In this document: piece after piece, positions 44,644 through 52,844 of the stretch | Position numbering within the stretch: position 1 is the stretch's first letter | How the letters are laid out: every line of letters starts with the position of its first letter | DNA from: Pelomonas sp039929605 | GTDB lineage: Bacteria; Pseudomonadota; Gammaproteobacteria; Burkholderiales; Burkholderiaceae_C | Assembly: GCF_039929605.1 (NCBI RefSeq) | Contig: NZ_JBDSQX010000133.1 | Location: 1 to 64,000 of the forward strand | Length of the DNA: 64,000 nt | Direction of reading: 5' to 3' | Program-made: the position numbers and the translations under genes | Notes under the pieces: model-generated | Databases searched by the model: none | Told to the model about the DNA's origin: nothing | Seen by the model: the letters and a program-made list of their open reading frames with translations, nothing else

Positions 44644-44668
44644 TTGGTGCCGGGACGGGCACTGAACA
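44644..44668. other. Candidate left attachment site (degenerate)
   Basis: TTGGTGCCGGGACGGG followed by CACTGAAC resembles the 3' end of the tRNA-Leu gene at 59035-59058. The shared part is TGGTGC, one base missing, then CGGGACGGG, then ACT(T)GAAC with small shifts, about 22 of 25 positions. Because the tRNA copy at the other end must stay functional, this copy is free to drift. No longer identical core was found. Confidence 0.5.
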
Positions 44669-44720
44669 CTGCCCGCTAGGCCGCGTGGTTGCTAGCTCTC
44701 GCTGACCGGCATCGAGCACT

Positions 44721-44740
44721 GTTCCCCCATTTGTTCCCCC
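44721..44740. repeat. Left pair of GTTCCCCC sites
   Basis: Two direct copies of GTTCCCCC (44721-44728 and 44733-44740), 12 bases apart, lie 53 bases inside the left attachment-like sequence. The same 8-base word, or close variants, is repeated at 58849-58929 beside the integrase. The arrangement fits arm-type integrase-binding sites. The rest of 44669-44924 shows no gene. Confidence 0.55.
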
Positions 44741-44924
44741 GGCTGCTCAGCGGTAGGCGGCGATGTCACGCCCTCACCCATAACCTACGGGTGACTGCCG
44801 CCGCGCCCTGCTCATCCAACCGGGTGATCGGGTAGTCTCCGTTCAGTCGTGCATCGTCTTCTACGTTCCTGCGCAAACCGGCGCAGCTTTGCGCGCACCG
44901 GGCAGCCCGAGCAGAATCAAGCGC

Positions 44925-45266
44925 ATGAACATGCTGCTCCACGAACTCAAGCGCCGGGGCTTCATGTTGCACGACTGCATAGCCGTGGCCGCGCCCGAGC
45001 AGGCCGTGCGCGTCATCGAGAACGCTGGTGCGCGCGTCCCCTTTTTTATGGGCAGCGAGGTTCGGCCCGGCCCGTTCTGGTGTGTTCAGGAAGCCGACGC
45101 GCCAGCCCTTGAAACCGCAGGCTACTGGCGTCTGGATCGGTCCGCGCTGATTGACCTGGGCCGCCCGCCCCTGGCCTTGTCACTGGCGGCGCTGCCCGGG
45201 ATCAGATTTCGAGTCCGACCCTTGGCCGGTCGCTGGCAAGGAGCGGGGCACTGGTTTCGCCGCTGA
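44925..45266 (+). CDS. Hypothetical element protein, 113 residues
   Basis: An open frame of 113 residues whose product I do not recognise. It has a central segment PEQAVRVIENAGARVPFFM and an Arg/Trp-rich C-terminus (AGRWQGAGHWFRR). No signal peptide, membrane segment or zinc site is seen. An in-frame ATG 36 bases upstream is possible. It is the first open frame of the rightward arm of the element. Function unknown, and reality supported mainly by its length and clean start. Confidence 0.5.
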   Translation: MNMLLHELKRRGFMLHDCIAVAAPEQAVRVIENAGARVPFFMGSEVRPGPFWCVQEADAPALETAGYWRLDRSALIDLGRPPLALSLAALPGIRFRVRPLAGRWQGAGHWFRR

Positions 45267-45492
45267 CCGCTGGACGCTGTGGCGAGCTGGCAGGCATCAG
45301 CGGCGCATGGAGCCACCGCCGGAACGGTGAAGCGGTTGCAGGCGCAACACCTGTCACCGCGATAACGGTTGTCACTGACTCGGCAACATGGGTTGCAATA
45401 CAGCAAATCAATTGGGAGCGCAAGCCAAAGGGCGGCAAAGTCTGGTTCGACCGATGGCAATAGCGCCAAGCGGAGATCCGGAGAAACGACCC

Positions 45493-45789
45493 ATGCAACA
45501 CGTCCAGGCCCATGTCCCCGAGTTCAGGCTGGCACCGCCACAACTACTGTCCGTCGTCGACGACATCGCCGACCACGCCGCCCAGGCGCTGGACCTCGGC
45601 CAGGTGGCGCTGGGCCTGACCAGTGGCGAGGCCCGCGAAGCGGTGAGCATGCTGCTGCAACACGTCCGGCGGATTGGCTTCGCGGCCGACGCATCCGTCG
45701 ACGATTGCACAGCGGACCTGGCGGCGGTTTGGGGCGTGGGCGAGCCGACGACGGGCCAGCGCATCCTCGAAAGCGTGCCCCGCGCGTGA
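45493..45789 (+). CDS. Hypothetical element protein, 98 residues
   Basis: A 98-residue, acidic and helix-rich protein (LLSVVDDIADHAAQALDLGQ; TADLAAVWGVGEPTTGQRIL). It has a good GGAGAAA ribosome-binding site eight bases before the ATG. Its stop overlaps the GTG start of the following HTH gene by the GTGA junction, so the two are co-translated. Product not recognised. The 226 bases before it (45267-45492) hold no gene I can support. Confidence 0.6.
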   Translation: MQHVQAHVPEFRLAPPQLLSVVDDIADHAAQALDLGQVALGLTSGEAREAVSMLLQHVRRIGFAADASVDDCTADLAAVWGVGEPTTGQRILESVPRA

Positions 45790-46040
45790 GCCAGACCTGC
45801 GACCTCAACGAAGCGGCCGCACTGATGAAAATCCATCCCAAGACGGTGGCCGACCACATCGACAGCGGCGCGCTGCCGGCGGCGCGCATCGGGCGCGCCT
45901 ACGTCATGCTCACGAAGGACGTGATGGCGCTGATCGAGCGTGAGATCGTCAAGCAGACGGCCGAGCGCATGCGCCGTGTCACGCCAGCAGATCCGTTCGC
46001 AAAGGTGCCGGTGAAGCGGCGGCGCCGGGTCGGTCGGTAG
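45786..46040 (+). CDS. Small HTH protein, excisionase-like
   Basis: An 84-residue protein beginning with GTG in the GTGA overlap with the previous gene. The layout LNEAAALMKIHPKTVADHID then SGALPAARIGRAYVMLTKDV matches the MerR-like HTH of excisionases and AlpA-type regulators (HTH_17), with the helix-turn-helix at about residues 8-28 and the beta-wing from 29-45. A basic tail (KRRRRVGR) follows. It probably acts in excision or as a transcriptional regulator of the element. Confidence 0.75.
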   Translation: MSQTCDLNEAAALMKIHPKTVADHIDSGALPAARIGRAYVMLTKDVMALIEREIVKQTAERMRRVTPADPFAKVPVKRRRRVGR

Positions 46041-46289
46041 CTTGCCGAACTGCAGGGGAGCACCGGTGCCGTGTCCGCATCTACCGGGAATCCGGCAGTT
46101 GCCCGCGAGGGGGCAGCCGGGGGTAGCACGCGCGCTCCCTTTTCCTACGCCTGAGGAAAAGGAGCGGGTTGCTCGCCGCCTGCAGCCCGGTGCCGCCATT
46201 CAGGCAGTTGCGGCCGGGCGCATCCAGCCACCCCGCGATCCGCGTCGTGACTGCCAGCAGTGATCTATGGGCTTGTGGCTGTGGGCCGC
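46041..46289. other. Noncoding region before the antirepressor gene
   Basis: A gap of 249 bases with no gene. It contains a hairpin with one bulged base (46134-46145 GCTCCCTTTTCC with 46155-46165) and two copies of GGCAGTTGC at 46094-46102 and 46203-46211. It may hold the promoter and operator for the antirepressor-like gene, but no consensus hexamers stand out. Confidence 0.4.
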
Positions 46290-46871
46290 ATGAACCCTAG
46301 CCAACTGATCCGCCGCCCGGCGCCAAGCCGCCGCGACATTGCAGCCAATGACGACGACGGCGAGGCGCTGGTGCCTGTCGAGTCCAACGTCATGGATACC
46401 CCTACCGTTCGTGGCCGCGTGCTGCATGCGCGCCTCGGTGTGTCGAAGGACTTGACGAGCTGGGCCAAGGCCCAGGTGCAGCGTGGGCGGCTGGTCGAGG
46501 GGCGCGACTACCTGCTCACCCAACAGGGGGAGCAGCACGTGAGCGGCCGCAAGCGCGTCACCGAATATCACTTCACCGTCGAGGCTGCCAACGAACCGGT
46601 GCTGACCATGAGCAGCCGCGAGATCGCCGAACTGACCGGAAAGGAGCATTTCAATGTTCGCCGTGACATCCGCGCCCTGCTGCAGGAGTTTGAAAAAGAT
46701 GCCCTCAGTTTTGAGGGCATGTCGCAAGACAGCTATGGCCGCCCTCTGGAGGTGTTCAACCTGCCAAAGGACTTGACCATCACACTGGTGGCCGGCTACT
46801 CCGCGCCGCTGCGCCGATGGCTCAGTCTTGAGCCATGCGCCGGGAAGAGGACCCTCGCGGCTGCACGTTGA
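46290..46871 (+). CDS. AntA/Rha-like phage antirepressor
   Basis: A 193-residue phage regulator with two recognisable parts: an AntA/AntB-like domain (about residues 35-95, with LHARLGVSKDLTSWAKAQVQ, RGRLVEGRDYLL and RKRVTEYHFT) and a Rha/pRha domain (about 100-180, with LTMSSREIAELTGKEHFNVR and LPKDLTITLVAGYSAPLRRW). Such proteins relieve repression or alter host range in temperate phages. The C-terminus after SLEP is short and Ala/Arg-rich. A GTG start ten codons upstream (46260) is possible. Confidence 0.85.
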   Translation: MNPSQLIRRPAPSRRDIAANDDDGEALVPVESNVMDTPTVRGRVLHARLGVSKDLTSWAKAQVQRGRLVEGRDYLLTQQGEQHVSGRKRVTEYHFTVEAANEPVLTMSSREIAELTGKEHFNVRRDIRALLQEFEKDALSFEGMSQDSYGRPLEVFNLPKDLTITLVAGYSAPLRRWLSLEPCAGKRTLAAAR

Positions 46872-47059
46872 TGTTTCACCTGTCGAGCAACGTGCTGACG
46901 CAGCTCGATATCAACTGCGCCGAGTTCTCGGCTCGGTACCGCGACAGAACCGGTGGCGGGATGCTGCTCCGGCTTGCGCTCGAAGCGGCCGGCTGCAGGC
47001 GGGCGCCCATATCGTCGGCAGGCAACGCAGAATTCATGCAACTTCTCGGGGGGATCGGA

Positions 47060-47575
47060 ATGAAACTCGTGGTCGCGTTTTCGATAGCCGCAGCTGCTGG
47101 CAGCACATTCGCGCAGAAGGCGCCAACCGGCATCCTTGCAATTTGCGGCAGCTCGCAGGTGGCGGATCTAGTCAAGCAGACCGTCCATGAAAAAATGCTT
47201 CCAGCATGGCTGGGCCGCATCGAACCGAAGACATTCAGCGACGCCACGCGCGTGGACGCCGTCTCTACGACCAGGACCGATGCCCCGCTGAATCTGGTCG
47301 AATGCCGAGGCACGTTGAGCGTTGAGGCCTGGCACGGCCTGGACACCACCGTTGACCAGGCTATTCAGATGACGCTGGCGAATGACCCGGACGTGCTGGC
47401 CGCGCTTCCGCAGTCGTTCTCCGGCCCAGCTGACCGCCGACGCTACAACGTGCCCATCGTCTTCTCCGCCCAGAAGCAGAGCGCGCAGCTCGTGGTGCAC
47501 GTCGGCCGCATCTCCTCTTTGCAGGGCCTGCTGACCACCGGCTTCCTGAAGAAGAAGCAAGAGCAGGGCGGCTAA
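47060..47575 (+). CDS. Hypothetical exported protein of the element
   Basis: A 171-residue protein with a probable signal peptide (KLVVAFSIAAAAGSTFAQKA; cut near Ala19). The mature part has Cys in LAICGSSQ and VECRGTL and a predicted beta-rich core (NVPIVFSAQKQSAQLVVHVG). A GGGGGGATCGG ribosome-binding site fits the start at 47060; an ATG at 47036 also lies in frame. Not recognised; by position it may be a cargo (moron-type) gene that affects the host envelope. Its TAA overlaps the TAG of the next, convergent gene. The 188 bases before it hold no credible gene. Confidence 0.6.
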   Translation: MKLVVAFSIAAAAGSTFAQKAPTGILAICGSSQVADLVKQTVHEKMLPAWLGRIEPKTFSDATRVDAVSTTRTDAPLNLVECRGTLSVEAWHGLDTTVDQAIQMTLANDPDVLAALPQSFSGPADRRRYNVPIVFSAQKQSAQLVVHVGRISSLQGLLTTGFLKKKQEQGG

Positions 47576-49614
47576 GGCCCGCCAATCCCGCCGCTGCAAA
47601 TGTGAGCCAGCGCACGGTCTGGCACGTCCTGACCGAGCTTTTCCTGCACGCGCACGCTGACGGACATCGGCTTGTCGTCGTGCCCTGAGTTCAGCCGCGT
47701 GGCCGGCGTCTGGATCTCGGGCGCCTTCGGCAGGTCTGCGATGCCCAGCGTCGGCACGCTGGGGAGCACGGGGCTCGGCAAAGCCAGCGGCGCCATCGGC
47801 CGCACGGTGCCAACCTTGAAGCCCTCGACCCGCTGCTTGGCGTCCATGATGGCGCGCCGCTCTTCGGGGGTGTACTCGCTCGTGAGCCTGTCTCGCCCGC
47901 CCACCGATCCGAGCACCGCCGCCTGGTAAGCGGTCGTGTTGTTCTCGCTCGGCGGCGCCCATCTGGCGATGGCATCGGACAGCTTCAGGTTCTTGTAGTT
48001 CTTCCCGTCGAAGAACAGCGCTTCTTGAGCCGCGCGCCCGGCCTCATAGGTGGGGAAGATCGCGAATCGGCCATCGCTGCCCGTCGCGCCGTGCCGCTTG
48101 GCGAAGTCGCCGAACTCGATGTTGCCCGGGTTGTTGTTGCGCCAGTTGCGCGCGCCCTCTTGCCGCACGACTGAGCCATCGCCACGCTGCACGACGTTGT
48201 AGCCGGCGCCCGTCTCGACGACCTTGCTGATGCCCATCATGTCACCAACAGCGCGCTCACCCGCCGCCGCCGCGCGCTTCACCGTCTCGGGGACCAGCTT
48301 GCCGGCGTTCTGCTTGGTGAAGTCCACGGCAGCACCCGCTGCTGTTGAGACCGCGCCCTTGGTGGCGTTCCATGCGCCCTTGGCCGTGGCGGCCACGTCC
48401 ACGCCGGTTTTCTGCTTGATCCGCTCGTTCACGGCCGTGGCCGCGCTGCCGACGGCCTCGGCCCAGGACCCGACCTTGGCCGTGACGACGGACCAGGCAG
48501 CCTTGGCTTCGCCGGTCACCGAGTCCCAGGCCGCGCTAGCGTAGGCCACGACTTTCTCGGGCACCTTGGCGTCGATCATCGACTTCGACCAGTCGCCGAG
48601 TGCGCCGCCGAGCTTCTCGCCGATCATGCCGCCAAGCCAGGCGCCGCCGAGGGTGCCAAGCGGGCCGAGCACGGAGCCAAGCACCCCGCCCACCACGCCA
48701 CCGAGGCCCATGCCTGCGGCGTCGCCCGCGCTCCGGTAGCGCATCGACCGATTTTCCTCGGCCGACTTGCTCGGGTCGTCATTCATGCCGAAGGCGCCGC
48801 CCAGGGCGAGGCCACCGCTCAGCAGCGCGCCCAGCAGCGGCACGCGGCGCAGCAGGCCGCCTCCCTTGCGGAGCAGGCCCATGACGCCGCCACCAAGCGA
48901 AGCGCCCGCGCTCAGCGCGGTGCCCAACAGGCCACCGCGCGCCGGCACCGCCGCGTTGGCCGCTGCCTTCTTGTCGCTCTTGTTGCGCTCCGAAAGGGCC
49001 TTCCAGATCCGCTGATACCAGCGCTCCTTTTTGCGCTCAGCGTTTCGCCCGAACAGGCCGCCCAGACCACGGCCAATCGGCGCGATAGCGGCGCGGACCT
49101 CCTTCGCTGCGTTCAGCGTAGGGTCCAGGTTCTCGGTGGCGCCGCCGAGGTTGGCGCCGGCGCGCTCAAGGCGCTCGGCTATGCGCGCCAGGCGGGGTGT
49201 CATCGCGCGACCGGATGACTTCACACCGCCGCCACCCTTGCCGTCGCCCTTGCCGCCGGCCGCAGTGAAGCGCCCGCCCGCGCCGCGCTGCGGGAGCGCC
49301 ACGGGTTGGCTCACGGCGCGCTGACGCTGCAGGAGCGGTGCGGCCTGCGTGCTGGTGCCGCCCGGTCGCGAACCGCTGCGACGCCCGGCCGGCTCAGCCA
49401 CGACCATTGGCACGGAGCGCGTCGGCGGCGTGTTGGACACGCGGCGCACGGCGGCTGTCTGCACGCCGAGCTGGCGCACGATGGCGCGCACGTCGCGGCG
49501 GATCTCGCGCCACACCGGCAGCGCGCGGTTCTGTGCGGCCAGCATGCTCTGCTGGGCATCCAGCAGGCGCTCGCCAATGATGAAGCCTTGTGCGTCACTC
49601 TTGAAAATCGGCAT
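47572..49614 (-). CDS. Large virion or tape-measure-like protein
   Basis: A 680-residue protein with a mosaic layout: an N-terminal segment rich in Gln/Arg/Ala, a Gly/Lys-rich stretch around residues 110-140, two Gly/Leu/Ala hydrophobic regions (about 225-280 and 300-345), a repetitive Ala/Val region, a domain at about 469-575 with NWRNNNPGNIEFGDFAKRHG and DGRFAIFPTYEAGRAAQ, and a Pro-rich tail. The C-terminal domain is common in phage virion proteins that cross or degrade the cell wall. A GGAGAG ribosome-binding site lies before the ATG at 49614. Function by analogy only. Confidence 0.7.
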   Translation of the reverse strand: MPIFKSDAQGFIIGERLLDAQQSMLAAQNRALPVWREIRRDVRAIVRQLGVQTAAVRRVSNTPPTRSVPMVVAEPAGRRSGSRPGGTSTQAAPLLQRQRAVSQPVALPQRGAGGRFTAAGGKGDGKGGGGVKSSGRAMTPRLARIAERLERAGANLGGATENLDPTLNAAKEVRAAIAPIGRGLGGLFGRNAERKKERWYQRIWKALSERNKSDKKAAANAAVPARGGLLGTALSAGASLGGGVMGLLRKGGGLLRRVPLLGALLSGGLALGGAFGMNDDPSKSAEENRSMRYRSAGDAAGMGLGGVVGGVLGSVLGPLGTLGGAWLGGMIGEKLGGALGDWSKSMIDAKVPEKVVAYASAAWDSVTGEAKAAWSVVTAKVGSWAEAVGSAATAVNERIKQKTGVDVAATAKGAWNATKGAVSTAAGAAVDFTKQNAGKLVPETVKRAAAAGERAVGDMMGISKVVETGAGYNVVQRGDGSVVRQEGARNWRNNNPGNIEFGDFAKRHGATGSDGRFAIFPTYEAGRAAQEALFFDGKNYKNLKLSDAIARWAPPSENNTTAYQAAVLGSVGGRDRLTSEYTPEERRAIMDAKQRVEGFKVGTVRPMAPLALPSPVLPSVPTLGIADLPKAPEIQTPATRLNSGHDDKPMSVSVRVQEKLGQDVPDRALAHICSGGIGGP

Positions 49615-49615
49615 C

Positions 49616-50425
49616 TCAACTCTCCGTTTCGCCAAAGCGCGTGCGGCGCACTTCTGCTGACCGTTCCTGCGCACGACGCATGCCCTCTGCGTAAATTGCG
49701 TTCAGCGCCTCTGCGGACACGACGGCGACGTTGACTTGGGGCGCGTCGTCGACCAGCCTGTAGATCTTGGCGAGCACCTCTCGCGCTTTCATCTGATCGT
49801 GCATCCTGACCCGCACCCCGCCGTCGCTGGTCGTCTCGATGCCGGCGAACAGCGCCAGCACATCCGGTGAGACGTGGCGCATGTCGGCAATGATCTGCCG
49901 GCCCTCGCCAAGGCCGTAGCACTCGGGGCATTGCGGGTGCGGCTCGCGGTTCCAGCTGTAGCCGGTGCCACCGCGCGTGTCGGGGGATTGCGGCGGCGTG
50001 CCGCCCGTGTCGGCGGCCTTCTCCTCACGCTCCTCGAAGGCCAGCATCTTCGCGTCCCACTCGCCAGCGCTGAACTGGTACCGGTGGCCCTTGCCCCAGC
50101 AGAAGCGGCACGAGCCCCGGTGATAGGCCACCAGCTCGCGAGGGTCGGCGTACGCCACGGCAGTGAGGCAGCGCATCAGCCGTGCCTTCTCGGCCTCGAT
50201 GTTGCCCACCATCGCCTTCGCTCGCGCACCCAGCAAGTTGCGAACCTTAGGTTTTCTGAGGAGGCGCGACGCCTCAACGGCTGCGACATTCGCGTTCCTG
50301 GCGGTGTAGCCGGCCTCTGTGTAGGCCTGCGTGCCGTTGAAGTTCAGCAGGAGGTAGAGGTCAACGAACTGGGCCTCGCGGCGGGTGCAGCCCATGGTGT
50401 CATCGACGGTCGAATGTGCGTCCAT
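49616..50425 (-). CDS. Terminase small subunit
   Basis: A 269-residue protein with the small-terminase pattern: an N-terminal HTH-like region with REAQFVDLYLLLNFNGTQAY and the conserved RLLRKPKVRNLLGARAKAM. The middle contains two Cys pairs (CRFCWGKGH and CPECYGLGEG) suggestive of a zinc site. ATG at 50425 has a GGAG eight bases upstream; a GTG at 50434 overlapping the previous gene is possible. No large terminase gene is found next to it, which is unusual for a complete phage. Confidence 0.8.
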   Translation of the reverse strand: MDAHSTVDDTMGCTRREAQFVDLYLLLNFNGTQAYTEAGYTARNANVAAVEASRLLRKPKVRNLLGARAKAMVGNIEAEKARLMRCLTAVAYADPRELVAYHRGSCRFCWGKGHRYQFSAGEWDAKMLAFEEREEKAADTGGTPPQSPDTRGGTGYSWNREPHPQCPECYGLGEGRQIIADMRHVSPDVLALFAGIETTSDGGVRVRMHDQMKAREVLAKIYRLVDDAPQVNVAVVSAEALNAIYAEGMRRAQERSAEVRRTRFGETES

Positions 50426-50430
50426 GCCGT

Positions 50431-51069
50431 TCACTCCGTTTCCGTCGGCAGCTCAAGGACGAGCAGCGCCTGATTGGGGCCGATGCCGTCCAAGTCAGGG
50501 TTGCGCTCAGCGTCAGGCCCCATGTCGAGCGCGTCGGGGCCGCGAAGATCGCTGTGGCTAATCCATACCCGCAGGGTCAAGGCGACGCCCGCAATCCCCG
50601 TAGGCATGACCAAGAACTGACCGGTGCAGGGCTGAGCCTCACTGTCTTCAGTGCACTCCACCAGCATGCACAGCGGCGGCTGGCCGTCTTCGTCGTCAGC
50701 AGCGCCGGTGGCGCGGGCGAGTGCGACGGGGTTTGCGTCGACGACGCGAAGCGTCACCGTGCCGAGGCTCACCAGCACCGGCGTGGCGCCCTCCATCGCT
50801 TCAAGCTCCTCGGCGGTATCGCCGAACGTCGAGCCATCGGCCTTCAGGACCAAGTGGCGAAGCAGCTCGGCCTGTACGGATTGCGCGAGTCCTGATGAGG
50901 TGGCCGGAGATTCAGGCGTTTCCCGGAATAGCCGAGGCTTGGTGCTCATGAGCTTGGTCATCACTTGTTCCCCCTCGGCGAGGGTTCGTTTTGCCCGGCT
51001 GATGGCGACCAGCGTCTTCAGCCTGGCGGCTTGGCGGAGCATCTTCTCGATGTCGGGTTCGTCGCTCAT
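50431..51069 (-). CDS. Hypothetical element protein, 212 residues
   Basis: A 212-residue acidic protein I do not recognise. It starts with MSDEPDIEKMLRQAARLKTL, followed by basic and acidic helices and a beta-rich C-terminal half (ALTLRVWISHSDLRGPDALD). Its start overlaps the preceding gene by four bases and its stop overlaps the small-terminase region by a few bases, so it belongs to the same leftward operon. Function unknown. Confidence 0.65.
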   Translation of the reverse strand: MSDEPDIEKMLRQAARLKTLVAISRAKRTLAEGEQVMTKLMSTKPRLFRETPESPATSSGLAQSVQAELLRHLVLKADGSTFGDTAEELEAMEGATPVLVSLGTVTLRVVDANPVALARATGAADDEDGQPPLCMLVECTEDSEAQPCTGQFLVMPTGIAGVALTLRVWISHSDLRGPDALDMGPDAERNPDLDGIGPNQALLVLELPTETE

Positions 51070-52010
51070 GGGGCCGAGCCTTTCAGCAGCGCATTCAGCG
51101 CGCGCGCGATGGCAACGCTGGTCGGGTCGGTCTTGCCCCTGTAGGTGGCAATGGCCGCACGCAAGTCGGCGGCGCTGGCCGGCGGAGGCAGCTTCGCGAC
51201 GCGCGGCACGGCGATCCGTCGCGCGTTCGTCGGCACCACGCGCTCAGCCTCAGCCTGACGCAGCGTGACCGCCCTGGGCGTGGCCTTGCCCCCCGGGCGG
51301 TCCACGCGGGCGCGCTCGGCCTCGATCATCGCGGCCACCCTCTGGCGCAAGGCGACGCTCATCTGAAGGTCGGTCATGACGCGAGCGATGTGCTTGCAGC
51401 AGGCGCCGTCCAGCGTCGGGTTCGTCAACTTCGGCATGCCGTGTTCGGGCCGACCGGCGACCCACCCGCCTGCGGTCGCCACGAAGCGCAGCACGTAGCG
51501 GAAGTGTTCGCAGCTGCACTCGAAGCGCAATCGACCTTGCTTCGTCAGCTCTAGTGCGGCCTGGGCCGGCGTGCCAGGTCTTGCCACGGCGGCGCTGAAG
51601 CCGATGAATTCCAGATTCACGAAGTGCCGGGTCGCGCGGCTCACCGGCCCGGCGTTGGTCACGAAGCGCACGCTGCCCGCCTGGAGCCGACTCGGCAGTG
51701 CGTACTTGATTTGTTGGTTCGCCCGCCGAATGTCTGCCGGGGTGGACAGCGCAAGGGCTTCAGCGGCGGTCAGGCCGACTTGCGCGCGGTCGCCCAAGGC
51801 GGCGACGCTCTTGCGGAACGCTGCGAGGTCGGCCGGCGTGATCGGACGGACCTTGCCGCCCAGCGTCGTCGTCAGGAGCCGGGCGGGCGAGAGACGGCCG
51901 CCGACTTCTTCCGGGTGCAAAATTGTTGAGGCCTGTCGACGGCTTGCCAGCTCGTCCAGCGCCCGCCGGTTGAATGCCGACGTGGCATTGCCGATGCGTG
52001 GGACGGCCAT
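51066..52010 (-). CDS. Hypothetical element protein with SWIM-like zinc motif
   Basis: A 314-residue protein. Around residues 170-215 it reads RFECSCEHFRYVLRF and then GACCKHIARVMTDL. The C-x-C ... C-x-H spacing resembles the SWIM zinc finger, although the linker is long. N-terminal residues are Arg/Ala-rich without a signal. It overlaps the next downstream gene by four bases and the gene upstream by 139 bases. No exact family recognised; a nucleic-acid or protein-binding role is plausible only by the motif. Confidence 0.6.
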   Translation of the reverse strand: MAVPRIGNATSAFNRRALDELASRRQASTILHPEEVGGRLSPARLLTTTLGGKVRPITPADLAAFRKSVAALGDRAQVGLTAAEALALSTPADIRRANQQIKYALPSRLQAGSVRFVTNAGPVSRATRHFVNLEFIGFSAAVARPGTPAQAALELTKQGRLRFECSCEHFRYVLRFVATAGGWVAGRPEHGMPKLTNPTLDGACCKHIARVMTDLQMSVALRQRVAAMIEAERARVDRPGGKATPRAVTLRQAEAERVVPTNARRIAVPRVAKLPPPASAADLRAAIATYRGKTDPTSVAIARALNALLKGSAP

Positions 52011-52843
52011 GCCGGCAGCACCGCGCCCGCCGCGCGCGCGGCGTCGATGTCCGACTCGAAGCCAAGGCCGTCGAGGTGGCGCGGGTCGAAGTGATCGTCG
52101 GCGCAGAAGGCGTCGCAGGCCCGCACCGTCGCGTCCAGCGTCACCAGGCGCTCTTTCAGCTCAGCGACCTGGGTCGGGTTGTCGACCACGCCAAGAGCTG
52201 CGAGCTGTTCGTCGCTCAGGTGCTGGCGCAATGCGACGGCACGGTCGTTGGGCTGACCAGGGCGCCACTCGCTGAGGGCCTGCACCTTCTGCCGCAGCGT
52301 CCAGGCCTCTGCCTTGGCTTGTGCGCCGCGCTGGGATACCAGGTCGCGCAGCATGAGGATCGGAGCCAACGCATCGCGAAAGGTGCGGGCGTGGAGCGCC
52401 CTTTCGTCGGCCGCCAATGCTGCCTCAGCAACCGCCTCGTCGCGGAGTTCGTGAAGGCCGGCGAGCACCTGGGCCGGCGTGATGTGCTCGATGGCTTCGC
52501 CGCCGGCCCGCTCCAGGGCCTGCGCCATCAGTCCGAGGCCGCTTGCCTCGACGAGGCGGCAGACCTCGCGTTGCACGTCGACGATGGCGCGCTGGATGTG
52601 AGGGTCGCGGTGCAGGACGCAGATGCGCGCGACCTGCGCGGGTTGGAGGTCGTCCCTGGACAGGGCGGCGGCCGGGTACTGGCGTTGAGGTTTTGTCATG
52701 TTGGGGTTGCGCTTTTGGGCAGGGGTTTCTTGAGGGGCGGCGTCCGGGCGCGCAGTCAGCTGCACGGGCGTCTCGGCGACAGCTGGGGGCGCTGGGCACC
52801 GGGCGAAGTGCCGCTGGATGAGGTCCGTCATGAACCAGCGCAT
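51872..52843 (-). CDS. Hypothetical element protein, about 323 residues
   Basis: A 323-residue protein, helix-rich, of unknown function. Helical regions dominate residues 50-270 (LSRDDLQPAQVARICVLHRD; LAADERALHARTFRDALAPI). The start at 52843 lies two bases from the stop of the upstream HTH gene. The last 46 residues (SHASAMPRRHSTGGRWTSWQ to the end) overlap the next gene by 139 bases in another frame and look unlike protein; the true C-terminus may have been lost by a frameshift near 52010. Confidence 0.55.
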   Translation of the reverse strand: MRWFMTDLIQRHFARCPAPPAVAETPVQLTARPDAAPQETPAQKRNPNMTKPQRQYPAAALSRDDLQPAQVARICVLHRDPHIQRAIVDVQREVCRLVEASGLGLMAQALERAGGEAIEHITPAQVLAGLHELRDEAVAEAALAADERALHARTFRDALAPILMLRDLVSQRGAQAKAEAWTLRQKVQALSEWRPGQPNDRAVALRQHLSDEQLAALGVVDNPTQVAELKERLVTLDATVRACDAFCADDHFDPRHLDGLGFESDIDAARAAGAVLPAWPSHASAMPRRHSTGGRWTSWQAVDRPQQFCTRKKSAAVSRPPGS

Positions 52844-52844
52844 G

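Noticed and set aside
44889..44924. A longer start for the 113-residue element protein
   Set aside because: The added residues (MRAPGSPSRIKR) come before a better placed ATG at 44925. The longer form cannot be excluded.
46876..47349. A minus-strand gene opposite the exported protein
   Set aside because: No motif, and it overlaps the better-supported plus-strand gene with a signal peptide and ribosome-binding site.
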